A program made the translations under genes and the position numbers. A stretch of 64,000 nucleotides of DNA from NCBI GenBank assembly GCA_003586115.2, contig QVOM02000042.1, positions 40,142,204 through 40,206,203 on the forward strand, given 5' to 3'. Positions 39,634-51,714 of this stretch are shown here, in pieces. This DNA comes from Salvator merianae (taxonomy: Eukaryota; Chordata; Lepidosauria; Squamata; Teiidae). A model generated the notes under the pieces. The model did no database searches. It was not told the origin of the DNA and was given only the letters and a program-made list of their open reading frames with translations. How positions within the stretch are numbered: position 1 is the stretch's first letter; each line of letters starts with the position of its first letter.

Positions 39634-40189
39634 TGGCTGTAGGGGCTGATAGGAGTTGAAGCCAAGGAATGTTTGGAAGGCCACAGTTTGAGACCTTTGA
39701 TCTAAATACTACCTAAAATTTATGATCTATGGCTCTGAATGTCATGTGAACTTGTTCGAATTCTGAACATTTCATTAATGATAGCTTCCTTCCCGGAAGT
39801 TCCGTTAGAATGTATTCATTTCTTTGCATTGGTTTTGTATTGGGCCCTGTATTTTTTAGGATATTTTGCAGGAAATCTTGAGGTAGGCAGTTAGTTATGC
39901 TGCCAAATGGAGTTAAATCTCCAGTACCTTGCATAACATGATAATATTTCACACTAGGCAGGAGGTGTCAGAGGTCAGTACTACCCACTGTGAATTCTAG
40001 TCTCTCTCTACATGTAGAAAGGTCGTAAGCCAGATTTTGCAAGGACACAGATCTTTTTGTGCAGGTCTTCTCTTTTGTTCCTTATTCTACTCAATATGAA
40101 CCACCTAAAGTTCTTATTTATTACTTGGGTTTTAGATCTTAAGGTTTTTATATCACTTCAAGATAGCTCACAAAGTAAATATAGTAAAA

Positions 40190-43100
40190 CTATTTCTTTA
40201 TTTCTTTCTGTTTCTATCCCACCCTATACCCAGAGATCTCAGAGCAGGCTATAATAAAAGCAGTGAACTCGCTAAAAAACAAATAACGATGCCTGAAAGG
40301 TGAGGGGAAGCTGCTGTTTCAGCCAAAGCCTAGGACAAAGATTTGCATTTCACCATGCATCTATATACAGTGAAGTGACTAGACAAACCTGAGTGGTGAG
40401 GTTGTTCAGTAGGCTAGGGGCTACCACAGAAAAGGTCTTCTCACATGCCCTTGTACTTTTAACTATTTATAGAGGTGGCACAACCTAGAGGGCTTCTCTT
40501 GTAGAACTTAACTGATGGACAGGTCTATAAGAGAAGAGGTTTAGACATTTGGACATAAGACCATGAAGAGCAACTCTGCAGGATTGAGCCACAGCCCATC
40601 TAGTTCAGCATCCTGTCTTGCACAATGGCCCTCTAGTTGCTCAAACAGATGACAAAGGCAAAAATCTTCACCTGTCCCAATTCCCTGCAAATGGCCTTTA
40701 AAGCCTCCTTGCCTGTCTCTCCAACCTGAAGGCAGTAGCAGACTGCCTGTTGTCACCACCTCTTCTGGTAGTAGATTCCAAAGATCCACACAGAAAAGAA
40801 TTTTTCTATATCCACGTTTTCCCCTGTGCATGATTTCATATACTTCAATCGGTCCCCTCTTAAACACCATCTTTCAAGGCTGAAGAGACCTAGACGTTGC
40901 AGTCTCATTTTGTAAGGAAGATGTTCCAGCCTCTTGATCATTCTGGTTGCCCTTTTCTGCATTTTTTTCCAGTTCCACAATATCCCTTCTGAGGTGTGGT
41001 AACCAGAATTGTGCACAGTATTCCAAATGTGGTCTCACTATAGATTCTTAAAGAGGCATAATGATGCTAGCTGATTTATTTTGTATTCTATTCCTAATTT
41101 CTCCTAGCACTGAATTTTTTTTCTCTGTGGCTGCATATTGCTGAGCTGTCCATCAGAACCCTAAGATTCCTTTCTTGGTCTGTCACAGAAAGTCCCCATC
41201 AGATTATAGGTGACTCTTTGCTCCAGTGTGCATCACTTTGCACTTGTTAAGATTGAAATACATTTGTCACTTTGTTACCCAGTCACCCAATTTCAAGAGA
41301 TCCCTCTGCAGCTCACATGTTCAGTTTTTACTATCCTGAACAATTTAGTGTCATCAGCAAACTTTACTATCTCACTACTTACCCCTGTTTCTAGATTATT
41401 TGTGAATAAATTAAACAGTACGGGTCCTAATACTGAACTTTGAGGCACCCTACTTCACCTCTTTCCACTTTGAGAACTGGCCATTTATACCTATTTTCTG
41501 TTTCCTGACCTTTAGCCAGTTACCAATCCAGGGCAGTACGTGCCTCTTTTTACATGTCTGATAAGTTTATTCAGGAGCCTTTGATGAGGGACTTTGTCAG
41601 AAGCCTTGTGAAAGTCCAGATAATGTCAACTGGGTTACCTGTTTCCACAAGTTTATTAACACTGTGAAAGAATTCTAACAAGTTTGTAAGGCACGATTTA
41701 ACTTTACAGAAGCCGTGCTGATTTTCTTTCAGCAATGCTTGCTCCTCTACATGCGTTGTAATTTTATTCTTAATTATGGTTTCCATCACTTTACCTGGAA
41801 CTGGTGTTAAGCTGACTGGTCTGTAATTTCCAGGGTCACTGTTACATTTGCTACCCTCCAGTCTTCAGGTACAGAGCCTGATCTTAGGAAAAATTATATA
41901 TTTTGGCTGGAAGCTTAGTAAGTTCTTTATGAACTCTTGAATGAATGCCATCTGTCCTGGTGATTTGTTAGCGTTTAGTTTATTAAGACATGCAAGAACC
42001 TTCTCCTTGGTTGCCTCTATCCGATTTAATTCTTCTGACTTCCTGCCTGAAAAGATTGACTAAGCTGCTGGCTTATGCCCTCTATCTTCCTCAGTAAAAA
42101 CTGAGGCAAAGAATTCATTTAGCCTTTCTGCAATCTTCGTTTCCTCTTTAATTATCCCTTTCTGTCCATTATCCTCTATGGTCCAACTGCTTTTCTGGTT
42201 GGATTCCTACTTGTGATGTATTTAAAGAAGTTCTTGTTATTTTTGTTGATGTTCTTAGCAATGTGCTTCGCAAAATTATTCTTATGTTCCTTCCTGTTCT
42301 CCTCAAACTTTCCATTTTATAAATGAGCTTTTCTTATTTAGACATTTGGGCCAAAGTGTTAAAGGATTTAGAAGTCAGTATTAGGACCTTGAATTAGGCT
42401 CAGTAGCAAATTGGCAAGTAGCACAGGTTTTTTCCTTTGGGGTCCTCCTGATATGCATTTGGCCTGGAGTACTTGTAAATAGCCTTGCTGCTGAGTCCTG
42501 CACTAGTTACAGCTTCTGAACTGTCATCAAGGACAGGTTATGATAGTGTATTGCAGTAGTCCAGTCTGGAGTTTGCTAGAGCATGGATTGCAGTCACCAA
42601 GCTATCTCGATCCAGAAAGGACTGTGGGGGGTGAATAACCCTGAGTAGTAGGTACACACTCCTGCCCACAACTGCTACCTGGGCCTCTAGTGAAAGCAGT
42701 GGATCCAGGAGAATCACCAGAACTACATACTGTACCTCTTCCTTTGAGAGTAGAACAATGTCCCCACTCCTTGGATTTGGTAACCTCTGGTACACAGTAC
42801 CTCCATCTTGTTTGGATTCAGCTTCAGTGTATTGGTCCACAAACTGGACTACCTCTTCTGACTCAAATGGAATGGAATGATAGAGCTGGGTGTCATCAGC
42901 ATACTCCAAATTTCTTGATAACCTCTCCAAGCAGCTTCATGTAGACATTAAACAGCATAAGGTAGATTGACCCCTGAGGACAACTTCCAATGAGATGAAC
43001 AAAAATTTTCCATGATAACTCTCTGGTATTGCCCTTGGAGATAGGACCAAACCTCCTGCAATGCAGTTTCTTCAACTCCCAGTCCCCAAAGCCTTTCAAG

Positions 43101-43690
43101 GAAATTACCATGAGCAACATCATCAAAAGCCACCAAGGAAAATAAGCAGGATAATGCTGCCCCTGTCACTCTCCTGATGAAAATCATCAACTCAGTTTAC
43201 TACCAAGGCAGTTTCAGTACCATAATCAGGCCTGAGGCTGGACTGAAGTGGGTCCAAATAATCAGCTTCTTCCAAGCATGCCTGGCGTTAAGCTGTTACC
43301 ACCCTCTCCAGAACCGTGCCCAAGAAGGCTATATTAGCAATTGGACAATAGTTATTCAATACCTCTAGATCTAGGGAGAGGCCCTTAAGGAGGGGATGTA
43401 TCACTGCAGTGAGACATTAACTGCTTCCAGGACCTACCTAACTAAACCCTTCTGGCTAGCCCTTTTCAGCCATGGTGGACGAGGATCCAGGGACCATGTG
43501 ATTAGCTAAACCACTAGCTTGTCCACATCCTCAGAACTCAGTAATAGAAATGGATCCATAATAATGGCTTAGTTAAATTAGTGCACAGAGGCAACATCTT
43601 CCACTTGGTCATCCTGCAGTTGTGTAGTTCTCTGCCAGCTAACAGTCTTTTGCTCTCTTCAGTTCTGACATTCATGAAGAATTTTGAAAA
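40190..43690 (-). mobile_element. L2-clade LINE, 3' half, interrupted by CR1
   Basis: Two parts of one element: 40190-40552 holds the 3' UTR (TATCCCACCCTATACCCAGA, GGTTGTTCAGTAGGCTAGGG) and 42337-43690 the upstream ORF2. On the - strand the second part gives LANSRLDYCNTL near 42540 and FDDVAHGNFLERL near 43100, the RT and post-RT segments of L2, with many stops. The parts join cleanly once the CR1 at 40553-42336 and one copy of the 13-bp duplication are removed. Confidence 0.82.
40553..42336 (-). mobile_element. CR1-type LINE inserted in L2 with 13-bp target duplication
   Basis: A 1784-bp 5'-truncated CR1, 3' end at the left (ACATAAGACCATGAAGAGCA, AGCCCATCTAGTTCAGCATC). TTTAGACATTTGG is present at 40540-40552 and 42337-42349. 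The RT is scattered over frames (ENQHGFCKVKSCLTNLLEF, LEHLPYKMRLQRLGLFSLE), so this copy is older than the one at 25503. It extends about 330 bp further 5' than that copy. Confidence 0.9.
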
Positions 43691-45486
43691 CACAACTTTT
43701 TACCATTGACTTTCTTTAATGAATATCTGAGAATCAAATTCAGCATCTTTTGTTCCTATTTCAGCGCTTCAGATTCTTCTAGTATTCTCTTGGATTTTTT
43801 TTTTCTCTTTTCTGTATGTTGCTCATGAGGGCTTGGCCCTGAAAGGCAACTGATAAGTAACAGATCAAGTAAGCAATGTCAGCAAAATAAGGAATAGATC
43901 AAAAGTGACAGCAATTAAAATGATTTCTGATACCACCAAAAAACTCTTCAGGTGAACTGAGGTGGTAGTGCTGGGATTTTCCTAGCTCCTGAAAGGTAGT
44001 AAATTCCAGCAATCATGGGCTTTTTAAATTTCAGGCAAATTAATCTGTATATAACTTTTTTTTTAAAAAAACAAGAGCTGTTTCTTAAAAAACCCTCAGT
44101 ATAAGAGTCACAATGTAGCTAAACTTTTTTTTTTTTTTAAGTGTGTGTGTGGTGGGGGGGCTGGATAGATCAGAGTTTTTGGGTAGACTGGAGTTCTTTC
44201 TGTTCCTGGTTCATATATAAACGAAAGTATGCTAAAGAATTGAAGAGAACAAGTTTAAGGAAGAAGACAATGATAAACTTAAGAGTATGGACATTTTTCT
44301 GCAAACAAAGTTCAGAATTAGTAAGGCAATAGCCTTTCCTATTGAGAGGTACAGCTGTGAAAGCGTGAGAGAAAGAAGACTGATGCCTTCAAATTATCAA
44401 ACTGGAGACAGTTACAAAGGATAAAATAGTCCGTGAAAGAACAAATGTACCAGTATTAGTTCAGATAAAAACTGATTGATCCCTTGAAGCAATAGTTGTA
44501 AAACAAAAATTCACATACTTGGACAAATGAAAATCTAGAAGGTGAAGTCAGTAGATCAGATTGGATGAACAGGATCAAAGAGGCTGTTGAAATGTCCTTG
44601 GAAGAGCTGCAAGATATTAGTAGAGACAAGTTAAAAGTGATGGGCGTTGGGTCATACAAAGCATGACTCATTGGTACCTAACAACAACAGCAGCAACAAC
44701 AACAACATGGTCTAATCAGTCAAGTAGGCCTCAGATTTAATTCCCCTCAGCTACTTCCTGTCCTTGCTGATACCTTAACAGTATAGGTATTACTAACCTG
44801 AGATCAGTATTTTGTTTTTTCTGTATCTTCCACACCCTTGTTCTGTTTTATGCATTGTCTTTAAGAAACTAAAAAAGCTGTCTTTACAAAGAAACAAAAA
44901 CATGGCTGAAAAGTTAGTCAACACAGCTTTACTTGTTTTAAGTAGTTGATGCGGAATTTTATCACAAACATTGTGCTGGAATTATTTGAAGACGTGTGAT
45001 TACCAGAGCATTTTTAACATGGACACATCTAAACCACTCCTTGTTAGCATTCTTGAAGAATGCATTGTTAATGCTAGCAGCTTTAATGTTTTATGTGATG
45101 CCTAAATTCAGTCTCTGAGCTTTCTGGTTTTGGTACATTTGTACTAGGGCAGGGTCTGCAAAACTAGCACAGTTAGCATCCCGCAGAGGAATTAAGTAGT
45201 TCAGCAGTCAATTAAGGTATCTATTTTCTCATTATCCTACATAATCTAGTTCAGGCTAAGAGCTGATTCCTTCCCCCTCCCTTTCCATTCTGTTTTAGAC
45301 TAGTAAGGAGTGGGCAATGTCTTTGCAGAGATGCCCAAATACAGTCTGAATTGAGATTTGACTCTTTCCTTTCTCGTCTCTTCCTTTTTTAAAAAAAAAG
45401 TGGTAACATTAACATTTACTATGAAACTCCTGCAGAGCATCTTGAAGTGTTAATTTATCAGTGTCTCACTATGTCATTAACATTCA
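43691..45486. other. Intron stretch outside the BovB-like tail, nothing recognised
   Basis: Apart from the tail at 44480-44706 no element is assigned. Homopolymers (poly-T near 43795 and 44125) and a short GT run near 44141 are present. Confidence 0.4.
44480..44706 (+). mobile_element. RTE/BovB-like LINE or SINE 3' tail
   Basis: GAAATGTCCTTGGAAGAGCT, GGCGTTGGGTCATACAAAGC and ATGACTCATTGGTACCTAAC lead into a (CAA)n/(CAG) tail at 44684-44706. The pattern (GGGTCRCAAAGAGTC...GACTnnnCAACAAC) is that of BovB-type LINEs and their SINEs. A related piece without the tail lies at 47955-48010. Confidence 0.55.
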
Positions 45487-45595
45487 GGGTGCGATCAGAC
45501 ATGACTTTTTCAAGTTCTTCCTTTAGGAGAAAGCATCAAATTGTCAGATGCATAATAAAAGTGCCTTCCATACAGACATGTGTAAATGCAGCTGT
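45487..45595. mobile_element. Possible small MITE with GGGTGCGATCAGACATG terminus
   Basis: The left edge GGGTGCGATCAGACATGAC resembles the terminus at 15199; AGACATGTGTAAATGCAGCT at about 45575-45594 is a rough inverse. The flanks (TCA and GTG) do not match, so the right boundary is uncertain. Confidence 0.3.
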
Positions 45596-46122
45596 GAACC
45601 TATCTTATTTTGCCCCATTGTGGCCTTCATTCGCCTCCAGTTCAAGGCATATGCCCCCAAACGATGGTTGCTATCCAACAATTGGTGACCACTTTTTCTA
45701 TCCTTCCGTCTCTGTAATTGGTATAAAACTCATAGTATTTCCCACCTCTCGCTTGCTTTTATTTTTTCAGTTTCAGAATTCTAGAATTCTGGAAATGAGA
45801 ATATGTCTACTGCATGCTATCTAAGAAGAGTATGATCTGCAGATCTTCTTGATCTGCTTTGGATCAAAATGCAGTTTGGGGATATCAGTGGCAAGTTTTA
45901 GGTGGAGTTTTGCCTCTTTCTTGACTACCTCGAGGTCGAGAGTCATAGCCTTCTGTTGGTTCTAGTGTTAGATATTCTTATATATGGAATTTTTGCATCT
46001 TCTGGCACTGAATTATACCTTTAACTATTGGCAATTCCTTCCTTGAGTTTCAGTCAGCCATGACATAAGCGAGCAGGGGACTGCTGTTTAGGAACTGTGG
46101 TAAGGGAGGAAAGACTTACAGT

Positions 46123-46700
46123 GGGCCTTTTCACACTTAGCGAGTGGAATGTTCCTGTCTGTTCACTGGAACGGAGCTTTCGCACTCCTGCGGGCGCGCG
46201 CCTCACCCGATCTGAACCACTTCGTACCCAATTCGTACCTGATCCTGGGTAAGGCTAGACAAGTAAAAGCTTGTCTTTATTCCGACTTGTGCGATGGAGC
46301 GAAGATCGGGCACGGTGCTTTCGCACTCCCATCCGCGTTTGCAATGGCGGCCGGGCGTGGCTGGTGCGGCTGCGCATGCGTGGTACGAAGCTTCACACCC
46401 GGGTGCGAAGTTTTCACACCCGGGTGCAAAGCTTCACACCCGGGATAGCCCTTTGGGCATGGCAGCCTAGCTGCCGTTACAAAGCCGGCTCCGTAAGGAG
46501 CCCTCTGGTTACGAAGCGGAGCTCGATGGTACGGAGTGCGGTACGGAACTAGCGGATGCCATTCGCACTGTTCCCTCTGCTGGTTGGCTTCGGGTCCGTT
46601 CCTCTGGCTGGGAGTGCGAATGGCAGCCAGAGTTCTCCAACCCCTCCGGTCCGAAGCCAACTACTGGGAACGGACTACAGAGCTCAGTGCGAAAAGGCCC
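46123..46700. mobile_element. GC-rich MITE with internal 21-bp minisatellite, member 1
   Basis: 578 bp, ends GGGCCTTTTCACACTTAG and (opposite strand) GGGCCTTTTCGCACTGAG. Flanks are AGT and AAT, perhaps a decayed 3-bp duplication. It is CpG-rich. An interior block AATGGCGGCCGGGCGTGGCT GGTGCGGCTGCGCATGCG is shared with the member at 51715-52319. Directly after it lies a minisatellite. All open frames through it are by-products of GC content; none resembles a transposase. Confidence 0.8.
46389..46444. repeat. Minisatellite, ~21-bp unit, 2.7 copies
   Basis: TTCACACCCGGG recurs at 46392, 46413 and 46433, spacing 21 and 20 bases, with the linking sequence TGCGAAG or TGCAAAG. It occupies the middle of the MITE. 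Confidence 0.85.
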
Positions 46701-48824
46701 AATCTGTCTTACCATCTATTCAGGCAGCCTCTGCATGAAATCTAGGATATATAGAGAGAATTGGCTTTCTGGGCATGCACATCCATAATGATAGTAAACC
46801 ACATCCTCTATATGTAGGAGATTCATGCATCCCGTGAATTGGATTCAAGACCAGACCAAACTAGTATGGCGTTTTTGATGTTTTTTCCTCCCCCTACTCT
46901 GGATCTGATCTGTTGTGGATTAGAACCAAGGTTGCAGTTGTCAGATGTGCTGCTTGAATCAGTGCAGTGCCTTCCTCTGCTGCTCCACTACTTCGGATGT
47001 GCCAGTTTTTCTCAGCAAAGTACCTTTTTTCCAGTTAGAAGTAGCCCAGAATCTCAACCGAAGACTGGGACAAACCAGGGCTGCATTTACACATAGCAAG
47101 AACATGCAACTTTAAGAGCATTTGAAGTGCATTATCTGGCTTTTAATGTACATCAGAGATGGGATAAGCACCCTGGCATGTAGCAGGTACCATCTCTGAG
47201 ACACCTTGAAGTGTTTTTATAGCACATGAATATGTCTCAGGTCTGCTGATAAAAACCAATAACACTGGCTCTGGTTTCTTTCTGTTCTATGCTGAGAGAA
47301 TGATAGATTGAAATGAGCTTTTGGAAATGTGCCATCAGCATCCCAGTGTCACTCTTCCACCCAAAAAACTAGCACAAAGGGAAAGACCTGTGCCTCCTCC
47401 CTTTGTGGTTCCCCTGCCCAACCTTTAGAGGCAGGACCAGTGGTGCAGGGCTGGTAGGTAAGACCCATTGATTTGTGGAAATAGGAAAATCTCTCCTTCT
47501 CCTTCTCCTTTCTGTAAAGAGAGGAGGGCTTTTGCTGGAGGCAGCAATGAAGGGTATGCTGCTGGTATTCTGTAAAAAAAATAAAAATAAAAAAAATGGG
47601 AGAAATATTGTTTCTGTTGCCAAAGTCGGCTGCAGAGGAGGGGTTAGTTTTGACAACAAATAATGGCTTTATTTGGCAAGCCTAGCCTCAATTAACAGAA
47701 TTCTGAGTTTGGCTGCCAGTTGAAAGTTGGCAGGCCACAAAGAAATACTTCTTCTGATAGGATTCCATTTACTGATTGTAACGTGCATGTTTTACCATGT
47801 GAACAAGACTCTTCTCTTGGCAAGATTTCCTGGGCTTGATGGAAGTGCTCTTTAGAATTCTACCAGTCTTAGAAGTATGGGTGTACCATTATGTTTCACT
47901 CGTGTGAAAGGAAAATGGAGTAACTGTTAAGTGAATTAACAGTTCAGATTGACTACTGGAATGTCCTTGGATGAGCTGAGAGATCTTACTAAAAATATAT
48001 CAAGATGGTGATTTTTTGTCTGTACGGTTAACGATAGTTCAAGCTAAGTCAGTGGCACCTTATAGTAATAAACCATGCTTGATGGAAGCCAGTATTATAT
48101 ACTCTTCAAAGTTTCAAAAACGTAAACACGCACTCAGATGGTCCAAGGAAAGTAACTACTTTTTTAAAAAAGACCCCATTATTAGCCATAAGGCTATAAT
48201 CTTAACCTTGTTTTCCATGAAGTAAATATTATTGCATTCCGGAGAGCTTATTTTTCAGTAGATATGGTCTCTTTAATGTAAACAAACTTTGGAACTTTTA
48301 AAATTAACAATGCAACATTAAAAGTTCTGAGATGTTCAAGCTCGTCAGGTACTCGTCAGGTACTTGTCAGTAATGGAGTTTTCTTGTTTAAAAATAGTAA
48401 ATTTTGAAGCTGACAATAATTTGACATTATATTTCTCCTGTAGATTTGATTAACTAATAGTAAATTGTAAGAGGGATTGTTAAAATGGACATAGTTGCCT
48501 CATTTTTGTCTTTGTAATTTTCATAATGGAAAGTACTGAAGAGTATATATAGGCTCTGTAAGGGCTTTAGCAGAATCATCTTCTGCAATATATGCTTCTT
48601 CCCTTTTGTGTTTCACCAGCTGCCTTCTTTGCACAAAGACTTGCAAAAATGTTTATAAGGTTAATTGCTCCCACTTACAGTTCAGAGTGTCTGGAATGCT
48701 TTGCAAGTCTTGAGATATATCTAGGATAAAACATAAATAGTTGAAGAAAAATGTGAGAATATGGCACCAAACAAAGCTTATATATGTGATTTGTAAAATC
48801 ACTAGGTGGGAAGCCAGAAAGAGA
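46701..48824. other. Intron stretch, mostly unassigned
   Basis: GGGCTGCATTTACACATAGC at about 47079 resembles the AGCTGCATTCACA-type MITE termini but has no partner. A BovB-like scrap (GAATGTCCTTGGATGAGCTG) lies near 47958. Otherwise nothing is recognised. Confidence 0.4.
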
Positions 48825-50480
48825 TTGTTTATTTATTTATTCCAACATTTATATTCCACTTTTCACCAGGTCCTAGGGTGGGTCCCAACATTAATAAAAC
48901 AATAAAACCAATTTATTAAAAGCATACTTAAAATGTAACCCATCCATCTTGGCAGGAAAACATTCAGAGGGAGCTAGAAATCAAAAGCCTGGGTGAAGAG
49001 AGATGTTTTCACCAGGTACCAAAAACTGTATAAAGTTGACTGCTGGCATACCTCCAGAGGGAGGTTGTTCCAAAGTCTGGGGGCCACTGCAGAAAAGGCC
49101 CTCTTTCGTGCCGTGACCTAGAGCACCGTGAAAATGGTGCAACTGCTTCCCCTTGCTATCTTAATATCCAGACATGTATATGTGGGAGAAGGCACTCCTT
49201 CAGATATTTTGGGGTCAAGACATTTACAGCTTTATATGTTAATATCAACACCTCAGATTGATCTTGGTAGAGAACAGGCAGCCAGTGCAGATCTTTCAAG
49301 ACTGACATGAGATCCGTCCATCTAACGATTCCAGTCAGCAGGGAAGCTGCTGCTATCTTCACTAGTTCCAGCTTCTGGGCTGTCTTCAAGGGTAGCCCTG
49401 TGTAGGGCACATTACCATAGTCTAGTCAGGAGGCTACCAGCATGTGGATCACTGACCAAGTACTCCCTGTCTAGAAGAGGCTGAAGCTGGTGAACCAGTT
49501 GGAATTCCTGGCAACTGCAGCCACCTGAGCCTCAGGTGAAAGCGGTGAATCCAGAAGAACTCCCAGATCATACACCCGCCCTTTCAGTAACAAAACAACT
49601 CCTTCCAGAATTGGATGCCTCTTAACTTCCAAGACTCTAGACCCCATGACGCATGGTACCTCTGTCTTTTCTGGATTCACCTTTAATTTATAGGTCCACA
49701 TCCAGTTCATTACTGCCTCCAGGCTGCTATCAAGCACCTGAACTGCCTCAGCTGAGGTAGAGTTGAGTGTCATCAGCATACTGATAGCACCTCACTCCAA
49801 ATCTGATGACCTCTCCCTGTAGCTTCATATACATGGTAAATGGGGAACAGAACCGACCCCACATGACAGTTTCAAAACTGCTGAACTAAAGCTCCCCTTT
49901 GTTCCGTTTTGGAGCCTGCCTCAGAGATTGGAGGACAACCCTGTAAAACATTGCCTCCAAGTCTCAATCTCTGAAGTTCCTTCAACAGAATACCATGTTT
50001 GGTGATATCAAAAGCTGCTGAGAGATTGAGGAGAGACACTAGAGCCTCATTGTCCTTGTCTATTTCCCAATAAAGGTCATTCATCAAGGCAGACAAAGCA
50101 GTCTCATGAAACCAGACTGAAACCAGACTGGAATGGGTCTAGATAATCTGTTTCTTCCAAGCATGCCTTTTTCTGGATAGCCACTGGATCATTGGTTAAG
50201 GGCCATTGGGTAAGACAGTTATGACTAGAGTCATAAGCCAGACTTGGATAAATAATTGTGGGTAAGATGTGCTGTTTGGACGTGCTAGTAAAGACAAGGG
50301 TGAACCAAGCAGGCTTCAGGTACAAGAAGAAATGCTGTGCCAGAGGCGATAGTGTTCTAGTGCAAGCCCTCCTTGCTGTTGGCTGTCTACCACTCTTGTC
50401 CTTAATCAGTCCTATTGCTGAGGGGAGATGGTGGGCATGACTGCATGCTAGGCTAAGTAGGTGCAGTCTGGTGAGGTAGC
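48825..50480 (-). mobile_element. L2-clade LINE, 3' part of ORF2 and complete 3' UTR
   Basis: Left edge TTTATTTATTTATTCCAACA TTTATATTCC is the reverse of the L2 terminus. Going leftward on the - strand the RT fragments are ETDYLDPFQSGF (about 50150), LLNLSAAFDITKHGILLKEL (about 50000, RT block with the first Asp), ILEGVVLLLKGRVYDLGVLLD (about 49600) and LKTAQKLELVKIAAASLL (about 49370). Several stops and shifts break the frame. The 5' edge is approximate. Confidence 0.85.
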
Positions 50481-51576
50481 CAAAACCTGTATCCCCTCAT
50501 GGATTAGAATGTTACTTAAAAGGAGTAATCTCTGACAGAAAATCTGGAATGGAGCCCCTGAGGCAGTTGGATTAAACCACCTATCATCTTCCCAGCAGTT
50601 CCTGCAACCAACCTAGTGCCAGATATTTTTGAATATATTATTTACAGAGACAGTATTTCCAATCCAAATAAATCCATATTTGGCCAGCCCAGTACCAGAT
50701 TTTGTCTTTGCACTCTTGTAGATCAGGAAAACTCTGATGCTTGGGCAACTCCAGAGTTTCTATACTTGATGCCCAGGCTCTTCTCATTGTCTTTTGAGAC
50801 AGATAGATAGCTTTACCTTAGCTTTATTAAACCCAGGCTCGGTCTTGGTTGAGTTATCTTGAAAAGTACTGCAGATGTTTGCCTTGTAACATAAAAAATT
50901 TGAGACATGAGCCAAGCTACATAAACTGTATAGGAAAGTTCCAGAAGCACTGAGAGATTATAAATTTGACTTAACCATATTCAGGTGTCTTCCATTTATG
51001 AGGGGGAAAGGAGGAAAAAGCTTGTGCTGTACAGAGTACCTCTTAGAGACCAATTTCTTTTATGCTATTTAATCAAGCATGCGGAAAAGACATAGAGAAT
51101 TCTAGCCCACAAAACATCTAAAATTGGAGAGGGTGTACTCACTCAGCAGTTTAAGCTTAAGTTCTCTTAAACTGAAGGACAGTGTTGGGGGGGGGGGGGG
51201 GAGAAATGCTGCTGACACAAAAGTATTACTTCTTTGGCTTCCTGTGAAACATTTATTGGCTGCACATTCCCTGTTAGAGAACTAAAAGTGCCTCGCTATC
51301 CAATTTACATTTCCCAGACAGGGGATATTTTTGTGGAGAGAAATTGTGGCGACATCAACTGTAAATACAGCTTCAATTAAGTGAATTTTTACAAAGTTAT
51401 TTCCTTTTCTTCTGGTTCACCCTTTGGGATGGTTATGTGAAATATATTGACTTGTTCTGGTGAATAATTTCTGAAAGGAAAGGTACTGAGTCAGAAGCTT
51501 GCCTAAAATGATTCCGTGTCTGCTATTATCATCACATCTGTGATACTGGCAAATAGCTGAAAATGTATGAGACTGT
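50481..51576. other. Intron stretch with a 15-base G run
   Basis: Nothing is recognised except a run of 15 G at 51187-51201, which could form G-quadruplexes and is a likely sequencing-length error site. Confidence 0.45.
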
Positions 51577-51714
51577 GGGCCTTTTTGTACTTTGAACGAG
51601 CGACAGTCAGGGATGCTCGCAAGCAAAATGTCTCCACACTTTGCAGAGGCTTTTGTGACCGGGAGCAGCCTACAGCTGCTCCTGATCAAGACTAGCTGTT
51701 TAACAGTAAACCGT

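Larger units (their letters stand above)
39038..39697. mobile_element. hAT-like MITE carrying a nested MITE
   Basis: The left terminus is CAGGGGTGTTCAACTGCAGC and the right terminus CACAGTTTGAGACCTTTG, its imperfect inverse. Flanks are GATTAAAT (39030-39037) and ATCTAAAT, a plausible decayed 8-bp duplication. The host element resumes across the insertion: CCAGACTGG before and CTGTAGGGGCTGATAGGAGT after, giving the usual foldback pairing of TTCAGCTCCTAACA with GGAGTTGAAG. Confidence 0.6.

Noticed and set aside
46149..46745. Several overlapping frames on both strands
   Set aside because: GC-rich MITE sequence with few stops in any frame; no transposase motif.
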